From Alloboseaceae bacterium BT-24-1 (GTDB lineage: Bacteria; Pseudomonadota; Alphaproteobacteria; Rhizobiales; Beijerinckiaceae), in NCBI GenBank assembly GCA_025846845.1, contig JAOYTL010000009.1, positions 248,001 to 312,000 on the forward strand: 64,000 bases of DNA, written 5' to 3'. Shown here in pieces: positions 51,857 through 61,239 of the stretch. The notes below the pieces were generated by a model. That model saw nothing but the letters and a program-made list of their open reading frames with translations. It was not told the origin of the DNA and did no database searches. The translations under genes and the position numbers were made by a program. How positions within the stretch are numbered: the first letter of the stretch is position 1; the number at the start of each line of letters is the position of its first letter.

Positions 51857-52303
51857 CTACCGCAAGATACGCGGAAGCCGCCGCTTCCAGCGCTGCCCGG
51901 CAGGCAGCGTCTCGTCGTTACCGCGGCGCAATCGCACCTTCGGAGTGTCGCGCGCCATTCCTCCTGGTTCCGCGGCGAGAGCCTTCGATCCCACCGACCC
52001 CTCACAAACTGCTTCGGCGTCACTTTTGGGCTCGTAAGGCGCCCCGTCGCTCGACAGTGTTTCCGTCAGATCTTGGTCGGGGAGCGTAGCGAGCGCAGGC
52101 AGAATTCGCGGGGCCATTAGGGGTTCAGGCGCGTCCGACGGAGCTGCCGGCTTGGGCGAGCGCTTCAGCGAGCTCATCCTCGCCGCTTCATCGTCCGCAG
52201 CCGCCCTCAGATCGACGGCCGCCCACATTGAGCGCTGCGGCTTTGGGCCCGCGCGGCGCACCTGTTTGATCTCAACGATGAAAGGTTTCTTTGGCGGCTT
52301 CAT
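51857..52303 (-). CDS. Hypothetical protein
   Basis: A 148-residue, proline- and charge-rich protein beginning MKPPKKPFIVEIKQVRR, probably largely disordered. I cannot assign a family; the KPPKKPFxVE opening looks like small conserved proteins of rhizobial accessory DNA, which is only an impression. It lies among fragments, upstream of the SbcD piece on the same strand, and appears uninterrupted. Confidence 0.5.
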   Translation of the reverse strand: MKPPKKPFIVEIKQVRRAGPKPQRSMWAAVDLRAAADDEAARMSSLKRSPKPAAPSDAPEPLMAPRILPALATLPDQDLTETLSSDGAPYEPKSDAEAVCEGSVGSKALAAEPGGMARDTPKVRLRRGNDETLPAGQRWKRRLPRILR

Positions 52304-52422
52304 TGCTGCTTGATGTCACTAGATAGGGTTATTGCCCGAATATGGCTTCGCAACCGACCAATAGTGGAAGGGCGGCGCCGCGCCAATAGCTGAATCGGGC
52401 TCTCGACGCTACCGGCGTAACC

Positions 52423-52862
52423 ATGCTTGTCAGAGCGCTTCTCCGTGTCGAACCGCTGGCACCTTGGAAAACAGCTGGTGTGGCCATTGCAACGGCAGGT
52501 GTAGCTATTGCTCATAACGAATCTCGGTGCTGCCTTCGGCGGAGCGTGGCACGGGGATTTGCTGATGGTAGCTGCCGCCTTGTGGATCGGCACTCTGCAG
52601 CGTATGGCCGCGGCCATTCGCACGAGAGCATGGCACCATCGCTACACGGTCTTCCATGGCGTTTGGTGGCCTAGTCTTGGTCGGCCTGGCATGGACGACC
52701 GGCGGATTTGCTGCTGCGGCATCGTTCGACCTTATGCAGTGGTAGCAGCGTCGTCGCTTTTCTCGGCGTTTTCGGCGGCGCGCTGACGTTCATCCTCTGG
52801 TTCTATGCATTGGAGCGAGCAACCCCGGTGTTGGTCGTCATCTCCATCACGGTGACCACAAG
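52423..52862 (+). pseudogene. EamA/DMT-family transporter, multiply frameshifted
   Basis: Consecutive pieces of a 10-helix drug/metabolite transporter occur in different frames: PLAPWKTAGVAIATAGVAIA, then GDLLMVAAALWIGTL, and then FLGVFGGALTFILWFYALER followed by ATPVLVVISITV. The last matches the helix 9-10 region of EamA proteins. At least two frameshifts and the loss of the first half make it non-functional. Confidence 0.72.
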
Positions 52863-52868
52863 AATGTC

Positions 52869-53209
52869 AGACACAACCCGGACGATCAGACGGCGCGAGG
52901 CCGAGTGAGCCGATGCGAGATTGGATGAGGGCCTGGGGCTTGCTCAAAGGGGCCGGCCCCGGCCTCAGGCAGCACCGCATCGGCCGGCGATTCGGCGGGA
53001 CCCGGCCAAGCTTCATGACGAATGGCGCCAGCAACGCATTCGGGAACACCTATGACGACATCTTGGTCCATGGGCCGGAGAGCTCTTCCAGCCGCTCGGC
53101 CGGCCGCCGAGCCGGCGAGAGAATTACCAGCCACGCAGGCCGAGAATTGTTACCAGTGGCAGATGCGATGAGCAGCGCTTGTCCAGGTTCAGTCAGGACA
53201 GGCCTCATT
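52869..53209. other. Gene-free spacer before the efflux operon end
   Basis: About 340 bp with no supportable gene. It is very GC-rich with several short inverted repeats (for example GGGGCCGGCCCC at 52949-52960). It marks the boundary between the fragment-rich region and the intact RND operon. Confidence 0.4.
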
Positions 53210-54754
53210 CTACGGACGACTGGCTGTGAAGCGAGGCCCCAAGTCTCGATCGATGATTTCAGGCTTGGAAGCATCCACAAAGCCATCCCATCCACCTCCA
53301 AGCGCCTTGTTGAGTGTGACATAGCTCATCGCCAGCGCAATTCGGCTCTGAACCAGGGCATCCTCGGCGGTGTAGAACGAGCGCTCGGCGTCGAGGACCA
53401 TGAGGAAATTGGCCGAGCCGCCCTGATAGAGTGAGCGCGACAGCGTTGCTGCCTGCCGGTAGGATTCGACCGCTGCCGCAAGCTTTCTAGACCGGACCTC
53501 CTCTTGGACGATCGCAACGAGCGCGTTTTCGACCTCCTCGAGCGCCCTGAGGACTCTGTCTCGATAGATAACGAAGTTCTGATCCCTTTGCGCCTGCGCG
53601 ACCTCGACCGCGGCTCGCAATTGCCCGCCGTTGAAGATCGGCACGTTGAGGCTCGGGCCGAACGACCATCCGATCGAGGAGTTCTTTGCAAGATCTCCGA
53701 TTTTCAGGCCGGTGGTCGCTATATTCCCCGTCAGGCTCACCGTCGGATAGCGTGCAGCCTCGGCCTGGCCGATCCTTGCTGTTGCCTGCGCAAGCACACG
53801 TTCGGATTGCCGTACATCCGGCCGCGACAGGAGAATGTCGGCGGGGATGCCTGCCGGCATGGGCAGGCGCGGCTTCGGGATCGGGGCGCTGCGCCTCATG
53901 CGGTTGGTCAAATCGCCAGGCGCCCGTCCGGTCAGCACGCTCAGCCGATGGACGACCTCCGCATAGGACCTTTCGAGGCTCGGAATGGCGGCTTCCGTCG
54001 TGCTGCTCTGCCCTGTCGAGGTGGCGACGTCGACGGCTGACACCGAGCCAGCTTCGAAGCGAGTGCGCGTCAGCTGCGCAGTTTCGCGCTGGGCTGTGGC
54101 AGTCCTTTGCGCGAGCGCGATCCGCGCCTGGTAACCTCGAGCCTGCACGTAATTGGAGGCGACATCGCCGACGAGCGTCAACAGCGCAAGACGCAGCTGT
54201 TCGTCCGCCGCTTCAACACCATATTCAGCAGCTTCAGCAGCACGTTGGTTCCTGCCGAAGAGATCGGTCTCCCAGCTTGCGTCAAACCCGGCCTGATACT
54301 GCGAGAACTCGCGTGGTGCTGAGCCCGCACCTGCCCCCATCCCAGCCGCACCGCCTGCGACGCTTCGCTGTCGAATGGCCGAGCTGGCACTCATTAGCGT
54401 CGGATAGAACAACCCGAGCGACTGCTGGTGGGTCGCACGTGCCTCGCGCACGCGAGCCTTCGCCCCGGCGATGTCGAGATTGCCCTCGACCGCCTCCTTG
54501 ACGAGAGAATTTAGCAGCGGATCGTTGAGCCGCGCCCACCAATGCCTCAGCATTGGCCGGGCTCGCGACTGCGCCTGATCTGCTGCATTCCAGGTGGCGG
54601 GAACAGCTAGAGACGGCGTGGTGTAGTTCGGTCCCACTGCGCAGGCGCCCAATGCCAGAGCGAAAGGAAGCACGATCAGAATGCCGGTCGTCCTGGAAGC
54701 TGGGGGTGCTCCGCTTCGGTGTGGGGCGCTCGTCGCCTGTCCCGCGGGTTTCAT
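53210..54754 (-). CDS. RND efflux outer membrane lipoprotein (NodT/OprM family)
   Basis: This 514-residue TolC-like channel has a lipoprotein signal with lipobox LGAC (Cys38) followed by AVGPNYTTPS, the usual start of the mature NodT family, and two internal repeats of long coiled helices ending in VTLNKALGGGWDGF. It forms the outer membrane exit duct of the tripartite pump. ATG 54754 follows GGAAAGAGA; a much longer open frame to 55378 is antisense to the pump gene and rejected. It lies 38 bp after the RND pump stop and is the last gene of the operon. Confidence 0.92.
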   Translation of the reverse strand: MKPAGQATSAPHRSGAPPASRTTGILIVLPFALALGACAVGPNYTTPSLAVPATWNAADQAQSRARPMLRHWWARLNDPLLNSLVKEAVEGNLDIAGAKARVREARATHQQSLGLFYPTLMSASSAIRQRSVAGGAAGMGAGAGSAPREFSQYQAGFDASWETDLFGRNQRAAEAAEYGVEAADEQLRLALLTLVGDVASNYVQARGYQARIALAQRTATAQRETAQLTRTRFEAGSVSAVDVATSTGQSSTTEAAIPSLERSYAEVVHRLSVLTGRAPGDLTNRMRRSAPIPKPRLPMPAGIPADILLSRPDVRQSERVLAQATARIGQAEAARYPTVSLTGNIATTGLKIGDLAKNSSIGWSFGPSLNVPIFNGGQLRAAVEVAQAQRDQNFVIYRDRVLRALEEVENALVAIVQEEVRSRKLAAAVESYRQAATLSRSLYQGGSANFLMVLDAERSFYTAEDALVQSRIALAMSYVTLNKALGGGWDGFVDASKPEIIDRDLGPRFTASRP

Positions 54755-54792
54755 GCGGCGTTCTCTTTCCAATGGATTGGGGGCAGCGAAGA

Positions 54793-57700
54793 TCAGCCGG
54801 CCGGAGGTGTTGCAGGTTGCGCCGCCGCGATTGCAGCGGTATTGTCGCGTCGGCCGAACAGCCGCATTACGACGACGTAGAAGACCGGGACGAAGAGCAC
54901 TGCGAGCACCGTCGCAGAAACCATGCCGCCGAACACGCCGGTCCCGATCGCGTGCTGCGTCTCGGCGCTGGCGCCGCGCGCGAGCATCAGCGGCACCACC
55001 CCCAGCGCGAAGGCGAGCGAGGTCATCAGAATCGGACGCAGGCGCAGCCTCGCGGCTTCCACGATCGCATCGTGAACGCTGCGCCCCTCGCCGCGCAGAT
55101 TCTTTGCGAACTCCACAATCAGGATCGCGTTCTTGGCGGACAAGCCGATGATGGTGATGAGTCCGACCTTGAAGAAGACGTCGTTCACCAAGTCTCGCAG
55201 CAGCACTGCAGCCACCGCGCCGAGAATGCCGAGCGGCACGACGAGCATCACCGACAGCGGAATCGTCCAGCTCTCGTAGAGCGCGGCAAGCACCAGGAAG
55301 ACGACGAGCATCGATAGCGCCAGCAAAGCGGGAGCCTGCGCCGCCGATTGCTTTTCCTGGAATGCCTGCCCAGTCCACTCGATCATGAAGCTGGGTGGTA
55401 GCTGGGACGCCAAGCTCTCCATTTCCGCCATGGCGTCACCACTCGATACGCCTGGTGCTGCGCTTCCTGCAATACGCACCGCCGGATAGCCATTATAGCG
55501 CACGAGCTGGAGCGGGCTCGCCTCCCAGACCGGCACGACCACTTCGGAGAGCGAGACCATGCCGCCAGCATTGTTACGGACGTAGAGCTTGAGCACGTCG
55601 TCGATTTGCATACGATTTCGCGCGTCAGCCTGCACGATCACCTGCTGCAGGCGCCCCGCGTTCGGAAAATCGTTCACATAGGTCGAGCCCATGGCCGCCG
55701 TCAGCGTGTCGTTGATCATGGCGAACGGGACGCCGAGCGCCTCGGCCTTCTGCCGGTCGATCTTCAGAGCAACGCTGGGCCCGTTCGGCAGGCCGTCGCG
55801 ATAAACATTGATCACACGCTTGCTTTGGGCCGCAAGTTGCAGGAACTGGGCTTGAGCCGCTTGCAGCGCGGCGCTGCCGCGGTTGGCGCGATCCTCGAGA
55901 CGCAGTGCAAAGCCGGATGAGGTGCCTAGCTCCTCGATCGCCGGCGGCTTGAGGCTCATAATGGTGCCCTCGGGCGCCGCCGCCATCGCCGCTGTCGCTG
56001 CAGTGAGCTCGTCATTGATCGTGGTCGATCGCTCCCTCCAGTCCTTCAGCGTAGTAAAGGCCATGGCGGCGTTTGGCCCAGAACCCGAGAGGCCGTAGCC
56101 GAGGATCGAGATGTTATCGGCGACGTTCGAACGCGACGCGACATGACGGTCATACATCGCGACAATGTTCTGCGTTCGCCCTGCCGTAGCGTCGGCCGGC
56201 AGCGAGAACGTCGTCATAAAGTTGCCCTGATCCTCTTCAGGCACGAAAGCGGACGGCAACTGCCCAAAGCCATAGGCGAGCGCGGCAACGATGACGGCGT
56301 AGATGGCCATCATCCGGCCACCGCGCTTCACAAGGGCTGCAACCCAGTTGGCATAGCCGTCCGTCATTCTTTCGAATCTGCGGTTGAACCAGCCGAAGAA
56401 GCCCTTCTTCTCATGATGCCCGGCACCGACCGGCTTGAGCAGCGTCGCACAAAGCGCCGGAGTCAGCGTCAGTGCGAGGAATGCGGAGAACAGGATCGAG
56501 ACCGCCATCGACAACGTGAACTGCCGATAGATCGCGCCAACCGAGCCGCTGGCGAGACCCATTGGGATGAACACTGCCGCGAGCACCAGCGTGATGCCGA
56601 TAACGGCGCCAGTGATCTCCTTCATTGCCTTCTGCGTGGCTTCCTTGGGCGGCAAGCCTTCAGTCGCCATGATGCGCTCGACATTCTCGACCACGACAAT
56701 GGCGTCATCAACGATGATGCCAATCGCCAGCACCATGCCGAACATCGTTAGTACGTTGATCGAGAAGCCGGCCGCGAGCATCACTGCGAACGTGCCGAGC
56801 AAGGCGATCGGAGCAACGATCGCAGGGATCAACGTGTAGCGGATCTTCTGTAAGAACAGCAGCATTACCAGGAAGACCAGCACCATGGCTTCGATCAGTG
56901 TATGAATGACCTTCTCGATCGAGATCTTCACAAAAGGCGCAGTGTCGAAGGAAACCGCGTATTCCATGCCGGCGGGCATCGCTCGCGCCAGCTCGGCGAG
57001 GCGCGCGCGCACGGCCCCGGCGGCTTGCACCGCATTCGCTCCTGGGGTGAGCTGGATGGCTGCCGCCGTAGCCGGCTTCCCATTGACGCGGGTTGAGAAG
57101 TTGAGGCTCTGCGCGCCGAGCTCAACGCGAGCAACGTCGCCGAGCACGAGCTTTGAGCCATCCGGTTCAGATCGCAGCACGATCGCTGCGAATTCCTCAG
57201 ACGTCGCCAACTGTCCATGCACTGTCAGCGGAATGCTCAGCGCCTGGCCCGCCACGGTCGGCTCGGCACCGACCCGCCCTGGGGCTATCGGAGCGTTCTG
57301 GGTCTGGATCGCTTGCGTAACCTGCGCCAGTGATAAAGAATAGGAGACGAGTTTGGCCGGATCGACCCAAATGCGCATCGCTTTCTCCGAGCCGAACGCC
57401 TGCACGCGGCCGACGCCTTCGATGCGCCTCAGCTCCGGTGCAATGTTGCGGGTCAAGTAGTCGCCGAGTGCAAGCTCGTCGTACTGGCCGTCGTGCGAAT
57501 TAAGCGTCACGATCATCAGGAACCCCGACGCTGCGGACTCAACTATTATCCCGGTCCGCCGCACCGCTTCTGGAAGGCGCGGCTCGATCGCCTTCAGGCG
57601 GTTCTGCACGTCGACTTGGGCCATCTCCGGGTTGGTGCCCGGTTTGAAGGTCGCCGTGATACTGGCGCTGCCCGACGTATCCGCCGTCGACTCGAAGTAC

Positions 57701-57927
57701 AGGAGGTTTTTGACACCGGTCAGTTCGCGCTCGATCAGGCCAACGACGCTATCGTTGATCGTCTGCGGCGTGGCGCCGACATAGGTCGCGCTGATGGTCA
57801 CGCTTGGCGGCGCGATCGTCGGGAAACGCGATACCGGAAGCTGCGGGAGCGCGATGAGACCCGCAAGAACGATGAAGATCGCAATGACCCAGGCGAAGAT
57901 TGGGCGATTGATGAAGAACTGCGGCAT
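54793..57927 (-). CDS. RND multidrug efflux pump inner membrane subunit (AcrB/HAE1 family)
   Basis: This 1044-residue transporter begins MPQFFINRPIFAWVIAIFIV, has the proton-relay GIIVDDAIVVVENVERIM in helix 4, two large periplasmic loops, and FFKVGLITIIGLSAKNAILI near the C-terminus, all hydrophobe/amphiphile efflux 1 features. It extrudes drugs, solvents or bile-like compounds with protons, joined to the adaptor and channel encoded on either side. Length is normal. It lies 16 bp after the adaptor gene. Confidence 0.95.
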   Translation of the reverse strand: MPQFFINRPIFAWVIAIFIVLAGLIALPQLPVSRFPTIAPPSVTISATYVGATPQTINDSVVGLIERELTGVKNLLYFESTADTSGSASITATFKPGTNPEMAQVDVQNRLKAIEPRLPEAVRRTGIIVESAASGFLMIVTLNSHDGQYDELALGDYLTRNIAPELRRIEGVGRVQAFGSEKAMRIWVDPAKLVSYSLSLAQVTQAIQTQNAPIAPGRVGAEPTVAGQALSIPLTVHGQLATSEEFAAIVLRSEPDGSKLVLGDVARVELGAQSLNFSTRVNGKPATAAAIQLTPGANAVQAAGAVRARLAELARAMPAGMEYAVSFDTAPFVKISIEKVIHTLIEAMVLVFLVMLLFLQKIRYTLIPAIVAPIALLGTFAVMLAAGFSINVLTMFGMVLAIGIIVDDAIVVVENVERIMATEGLPPKEATQKAMKEITGAVIGITLVLAAVFIPMGLASGSVGAIYRQFTLSMAVSILFSAFLALTLTPALCATLLKPVGAGHHEKKGFFGWFNRRFERMTDGYANWVAALVKRGGRMMAIYAVIVAALAYGFGQLPSAFVPEEDQGNFMTTFSLPADATAGRTQNIVAMYDRHVASRSNVADNISILGYGLSGSGPNAAMAFTTLKDWRERSTTINDELTAATAAMAAAPEGTIMSLKPPAIEELGTSSGFALRLEDRANRGSAALQAAQAQFLQLAAQSKRVINVYRDGLPNGPSVALKIDRQKAEALGVPFAMINDTLTAAMGSTYVNDFPNAGRLQQVIVQADARNRMQIDDVLKLYVRNNAGGMVSLSEVVVPVWEASPLQLVRYNGYPAVRIAGSAAPGVSSGDAMAEMESLASQLPPSFMIEWTGQAFQEKQSAAQAPALLALSMLVVFLVLAALYESWTIPLSVMLVVPLGILGAVAAVLLRDLVNDVFFKVGLITIIGLSAKNAILIVEFAKNLRGEGRSVHDAIVEAARLRLRPILMTSLAFALGVVPLMLARGASAETQHAIGTGVFGGMVSATVLAVLFVPVFYVVVMRLFGRRDNTAAIAAAQPATPPAG

Positions 57928-57943
57928 GATGCTGACGCTCCTC

Positions 57944-59101
57944 TCAGTTCTTCGCCGGCGTGCTCAGCACGAACGGCACGGCATCCACGGTCGCCCCGTC
58001 CTGGACGCGCTCTTGGCCTTGTACGACGATAGTCTCGCCTCCCTTCAGGCCCGAAGTGACGATAACCCGACGGCCGACTGTTTCCCCGAGTTCGATATCC
58101 TGGCGCGTCGCGATTTTATCCTCGCTCACGATCACGAGTTGTGGGCGCCCGGTCGGATCCCGCACGACTGCTTCCTGCGGCAACAGCAGTACGTCTTGCC
58201 GCATCCCGCGCGGCAGACGAGCTCGTACATACATGCCGGGCAGCAGCAGCCGATCCGGATTTGGAACCTCCACCCGGACCGTGACATTGCCTGTGCCGGG
58301 ATCGACACTGATGTCATAGAACAGCGCCCGCCCGGTGATCGGATACGGCTTTCCGCTCGCGCCGATGATCGTAACGGGGATCTTGGAAGCGTCCTCAAGC
58401 CGGCCTGCTTCCGCCAACTCACGGATCACGTCGATTTGCGAGGCAGGCTGTCTCACGTCGACATAGACTTGATCAATCTGCTGGATGAGTGCGAGCGCGT
58501 TGGCGCCAGAGGCAGAGACGAGCGCGCCTTCGCTGACGAGCGCCTGTCCGATCCGCCCTGAAATCGGCGCGCGTACGGTCGCAAAATCGAGATCAAGGCG
58601 GCGACGCTGCAATGCCGCTGTGGCTTCGGCGACATTCGCCTTGGTCTGGGCGAGGTCCGCGACAGCATCGTCGTATGCGTCCCGGCTGATCGCCTTTGTC
58701 TCGATCAGTTGCCTGGCCCGATCGAACTTTGCCTGCGCGCGGACAAGACCGGCCTCCGCGCGTTGCAATGCAGCGGCGGCGCTGTCGACCTCGGCCTTGA
58801 ACGGTTCCGCGTTGATCTGAAACAGCTCTTGCTCCGCCCGGACCTCGGCGCCCTGCTCGAACAGCCGCTTCTGGATAATGCCGCCTACCTGAGGCCTGAT
58901 CTCAGCCGTCCGAAATGCGGCAACGCGCCCGGGAAGCTCATCAGCGATCGTCACCGTCTCCGGTTTCGGCGTTACAACCGTCACCAAAATGGCTGGTGTT
59001 GCGCCCCGCACTGCCTTGGCGTCATGAGGGTCGCCCTCGCTACAGGCCGCGAGCAACAGAGCCAGCACGGCGGCAACGGCATGCGCATGGTTGCGAAACA
59101 T
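57944..59101 (-). CDS. RND efflux periplasmic adaptor (membrane fusion protein)
   Basis: This 385-residue adaptor has a lipoprotein signal with LLAAC (Cys20), a lipoyl-like half-motif (EIRPQVGGIIQKRLFEQGAEV), a helical hairpin (EAGLVRAQAKFDRARQLIET), the second half (DFATVRAPISGRIGQALV) and a beta-barrel. It bridges the pump and outer membrane channel. It is the first gene of the operon and diverges from the response regulator gene at 59278, a layout like AdeABC-AdeRS or MdtABC-BaeSR. Confidence 0.93.
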   Translation of the reverse strand: MFRNHAHAVAAVLALLLAACSEGDPHDAKAVRGATPAILVTVVTPKPETVTIADELPGRVAAFRTAEIRPQVGGIIQKRLFEQGAEVRAEQELFQINAEPFKAEVDSAAAALQRAEAGLVRAQAKFDRARQLIETKAISRDAYDDAVADLAQTKANVAEATAALQRRRLDLDFATVRAPISGRIGQALVSEGALVSASGANALALIQQIDQVYVDVRQPASQIDVIRELAEAGRLEDASKIPVTIIGASGKPYPITGRALFYDISVDPGTGNVTVRVEVPNPDRLLLPGMYVRARLPRGMRQDVLLLPQEAVVRDPTGRPQLVIVSEDKIATRQDIELGETVGRRVIVTSGLKGGETIVVQGQERVQDGATVDAVPFVLSTPAKN

Positions 59102-59277
59102 TCTTCAAAATCCAAATGGCCTCGGCGTGGGAGGCGCGCTCTTCCCCTGTCCGCGCCAAGAAATGGTGGAGGTACAATGGAGATATGATGGAGATTTCTG
59201 CCGCCATCTCGACGCAGCAGGTTTGGCGTGCGATCGAAAGTATGCAACGCATAGGCTCGACTTCAAATCATCGAACG

Positions 59278-59967
59278 ATGAATGCTCTCGTCCTCATCGC
59301 GGAAGACGAACCGCAAATCGCCGATATTCTCGACGCCTACCTGACGCGGGAGGGGTTTCGGACGGTGCGCGCGGCCGATGGCCGCGCCGCAATCGAGCTG
59401 GACCTGGCCTTGAAGCCCGACCTCATTCTCCTCGACGTCACCATGCCGCGCATGGACGGATGGGAAGTATTGGCTGAGGTACGCCGCAGGGGTGATACGC
59501 CAGTCATCATGATCACCGCGCTCGACAAGGATATCGACCGTCTGCAGGGTCTGCGGATCGGCGCAGATGACTATGTCGTCAAGCCCTTCAATCCAATCGA
59601 GGTCGTCGCCCGCGCCAAGGCTGTCTTGCGCCGGGCGGGTCTGTCGGCGTCGGGTGGCGTCGTGCGTGTCGGCAATCTCACCATCGATCTTGACAGCTAT
59701 CTGGCAAGAGTTGAGGGCGAGGGAGAACCACAAAACTTGCAGCTCACCCTCACCGAGTTCCGTCTTCTGGCGCATATGGCGCGCAGCCCGGTGAAGGTCT
59801 TTGCGCGAGGTGAGCTTGTCGACGCCTGCCTTCCCGGTGGCGACGCACTCGACCGCACCGTCGACAGCCACGTGAGTAATCTGCGCAAGAAACTTGAGCA
59901 GGCCGGTGCGCCGGGAATGCTGTCGGGCGTCCGCGGCGTCGGCTATAGGCTGGCGACTGCGCAATGA
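59278..59967 (+). CDS. OmpR-family response regulator of the efflux operon
   Basis: This 229-residue regulator has a receiver domain with acidic pocket E9-D10, phospho-acceptor D53 (LLDVTMPRMDGW) and conserved Lys in VVKPFNP, and a C-terminal winged helix (LTLTEFRLLAHMARSP, RTVDSHVSNLRKKLE, GVRGVGYRL). The ATG at 59278 gives a normal start; in-frame codons farther upstream lie in the divergent promoter. It overlaps the kinase gene by ATGA. BaeR/AdeR proteins of this type activate the divergent RND operon. Confidence 0.92.
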   Translation: MNALVLIAEDEPQIADILDAYLTREGFRTVRAADGRAAIELDLALKPDLILLDVTMPRMDGWEVLAEVRRRGDTPVIMITALDKDIDRLQGLRIGADDYVVKPFNPIEVVARAKAVLRRAGLSASGGVVRVGNLTIDLDSYLARVEGEGEPQNLQLTLTEFRLLAHMARSPVKVFARGELVDACLPGGDALDRTVDSHVSNLRKKLEQAGAPGMLSGVRGVGYRLATAQ

Positions 59968-61022
59968 TGTGGCGCCACGGCCTGAGCCGCCAGATCCTCT
60001 TGTCCATGGCAGCAGTCACCGTCGTAGCGGCACTCGTCGTGTTCGTCGCATTTTATGTCGCCTTCGGATTTATCGCGACGTTCTTCCCCCAACTGATCAA
60101 CTACGACTGGCTCCCTTCGGGAACAGACCTCCTGATCCTCGCCGTCTCGATTCTCCTAGCATTGGTCGCCGCCGGAGCAATCGCGCTCAAGCTAGCAGGT
60201 CGCATTCTGGTGCCGCTGAACTCGCTTGCCGAAAGCGCGCGCAAGATCGCTGGCGGAGATCTTACCGCCCGCGCTGCGCCAGGAGACCAGTCGCTCGGCG
60301 AGACCGCCCATCTCGTCGATGATTTCAACACCATGGCTCAGAGGCTCCAGGACATGGCCGATAACATGAGATCCTGGAATGCGGCGATCGCGCATGAACT
60401 CAGGACGCCCCTGACGATTCTCAGGGGCAAGCTGCAAGGCATTGCCGATGGCGTGTTCGCTGCAGATGAACAATTGATCCGGAACCTGCTGTTGCAGATC
60501 GAAGGGCTATCGCGGTTGGTCGACGACCTGCGTGTGGTCACATTGGCACACAGTGCTCATCTGGATCTGCAGAAGGAGGCGATCGACCTCGCGACGGAAA
60601 TCAAGCGCGTGCTCGATCTCCTGGCGCCGTCGCTGAAGGAAGCCGGCTTTTCGGTGGAGCATACTCTCGCAGACATTACGATTGTCGCCGACGGGATGCG
60701 TATCCGACAGGCGCTGCTCGCACTCTTGGAAAATGCCCAGCGCTATGCGACGCCAGGCCGTATTGAGGTCTCCGCCCTGATAGCGCAGGGGAAAGTCATC
60801 ATCCGCGTCGAAGATGACGGCCCGGGGTTGCCGCCAGAACTTACCAAGCGAGCTTTTGAACCATTCACCCGCGGCGAACCCTCGCGCTCACGTCGCTACG
60901 GCGGATCTGGCCTCGGTTTGTCCGTGGTCCGTGCGATTGCCGAGGCTCATGGTGGGGAAGCAATCTACCTTACCTCATCGCGGAGCGGTGCAATTTTCGA
61001 GCTCAATCTGCCTTTGGGCTGA
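59964..61022 (+). CDS. Sensor histidine kinase of the efflux two-component system (BaeS/AdeS-like)
   Basis: This 352-residue kinase has two membrane helices (about 12-42 and 55-76) enclosing a very short periplasmic loop, a HAMP domain, the HisKA box with phospho-His144 (AIAHELRTPLTILRG), and HATPase N, G1 and G2 boxes (LLENAQRYA, VEDDGPGLP, GGSGLGLSVV). The short loop suggests it senses membrane or intramembrane stress rather than a periplasmic ligand. It is translationally coupled to the regulator. Confidence 0.92.
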   Translation: MMWRHGLSRQILLSMAAVTVVAALVVFVAFYVAFGFIATFFPQLINYDWLPSGTDLLILAVSILLALVAAGAIALKLAGRILVPLNSLAESARKIAGGDLTARAAPGDQSLGETAHLVDDFNTMAQRLQDMADNMRSWNAAIAHELRTPLTILRGKLQGIADGVFAADEQLIRNLLLQIEGLSRLVDDLRVVTLAHSAHLDLQKEAIDLATEIKRVLDLLAPSLKEAGFSVEHTLADITIVADGMRIRQALLALLENAQRYATPGRIEVSALIAQGKVIIRVEDDGPGLPPELTKRAFEPFTRGEPSRSRRYGGSGLGLSVVRAIAEAHGGEAIYLTSSRSGAIFELNLPLG

Positions 61023-61239
61023 CTGAGCGCCGCGTCCTGCGGTCCGCGAGCGTTGTGGAAGGGCTCGCAAACCTGGTCGCGTCGCGCGTAGCGAATGCAA
61101 CCTCTGAGCGAGTCTATACGCGCGCGTCGACTCTTTTAGCTATCGCTCTCTGGCAACGCCAGACGGTGGCTCAGTTTCCTCAGGCTCAGGACCTCTTAGA
61201 TCGGCTTGATCTGTGCTTTCAGGGTGTCTTGGAAGGATG

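Noticed and set aside
52540..52560. TGGCAC-like sigma-54 promoter inside the DMT transporter remnant
   Set aside because: The spacing between GG and GC elements is one base too long and it lies within decayed coding sequence.
54755..55378. N-terminal extension of the outer membrane channel protein
   Set aside because: It lies antisense-free but out of frame within the RND pump gene; the lipoprotein signal starts at 54754 with its own ribosome site.
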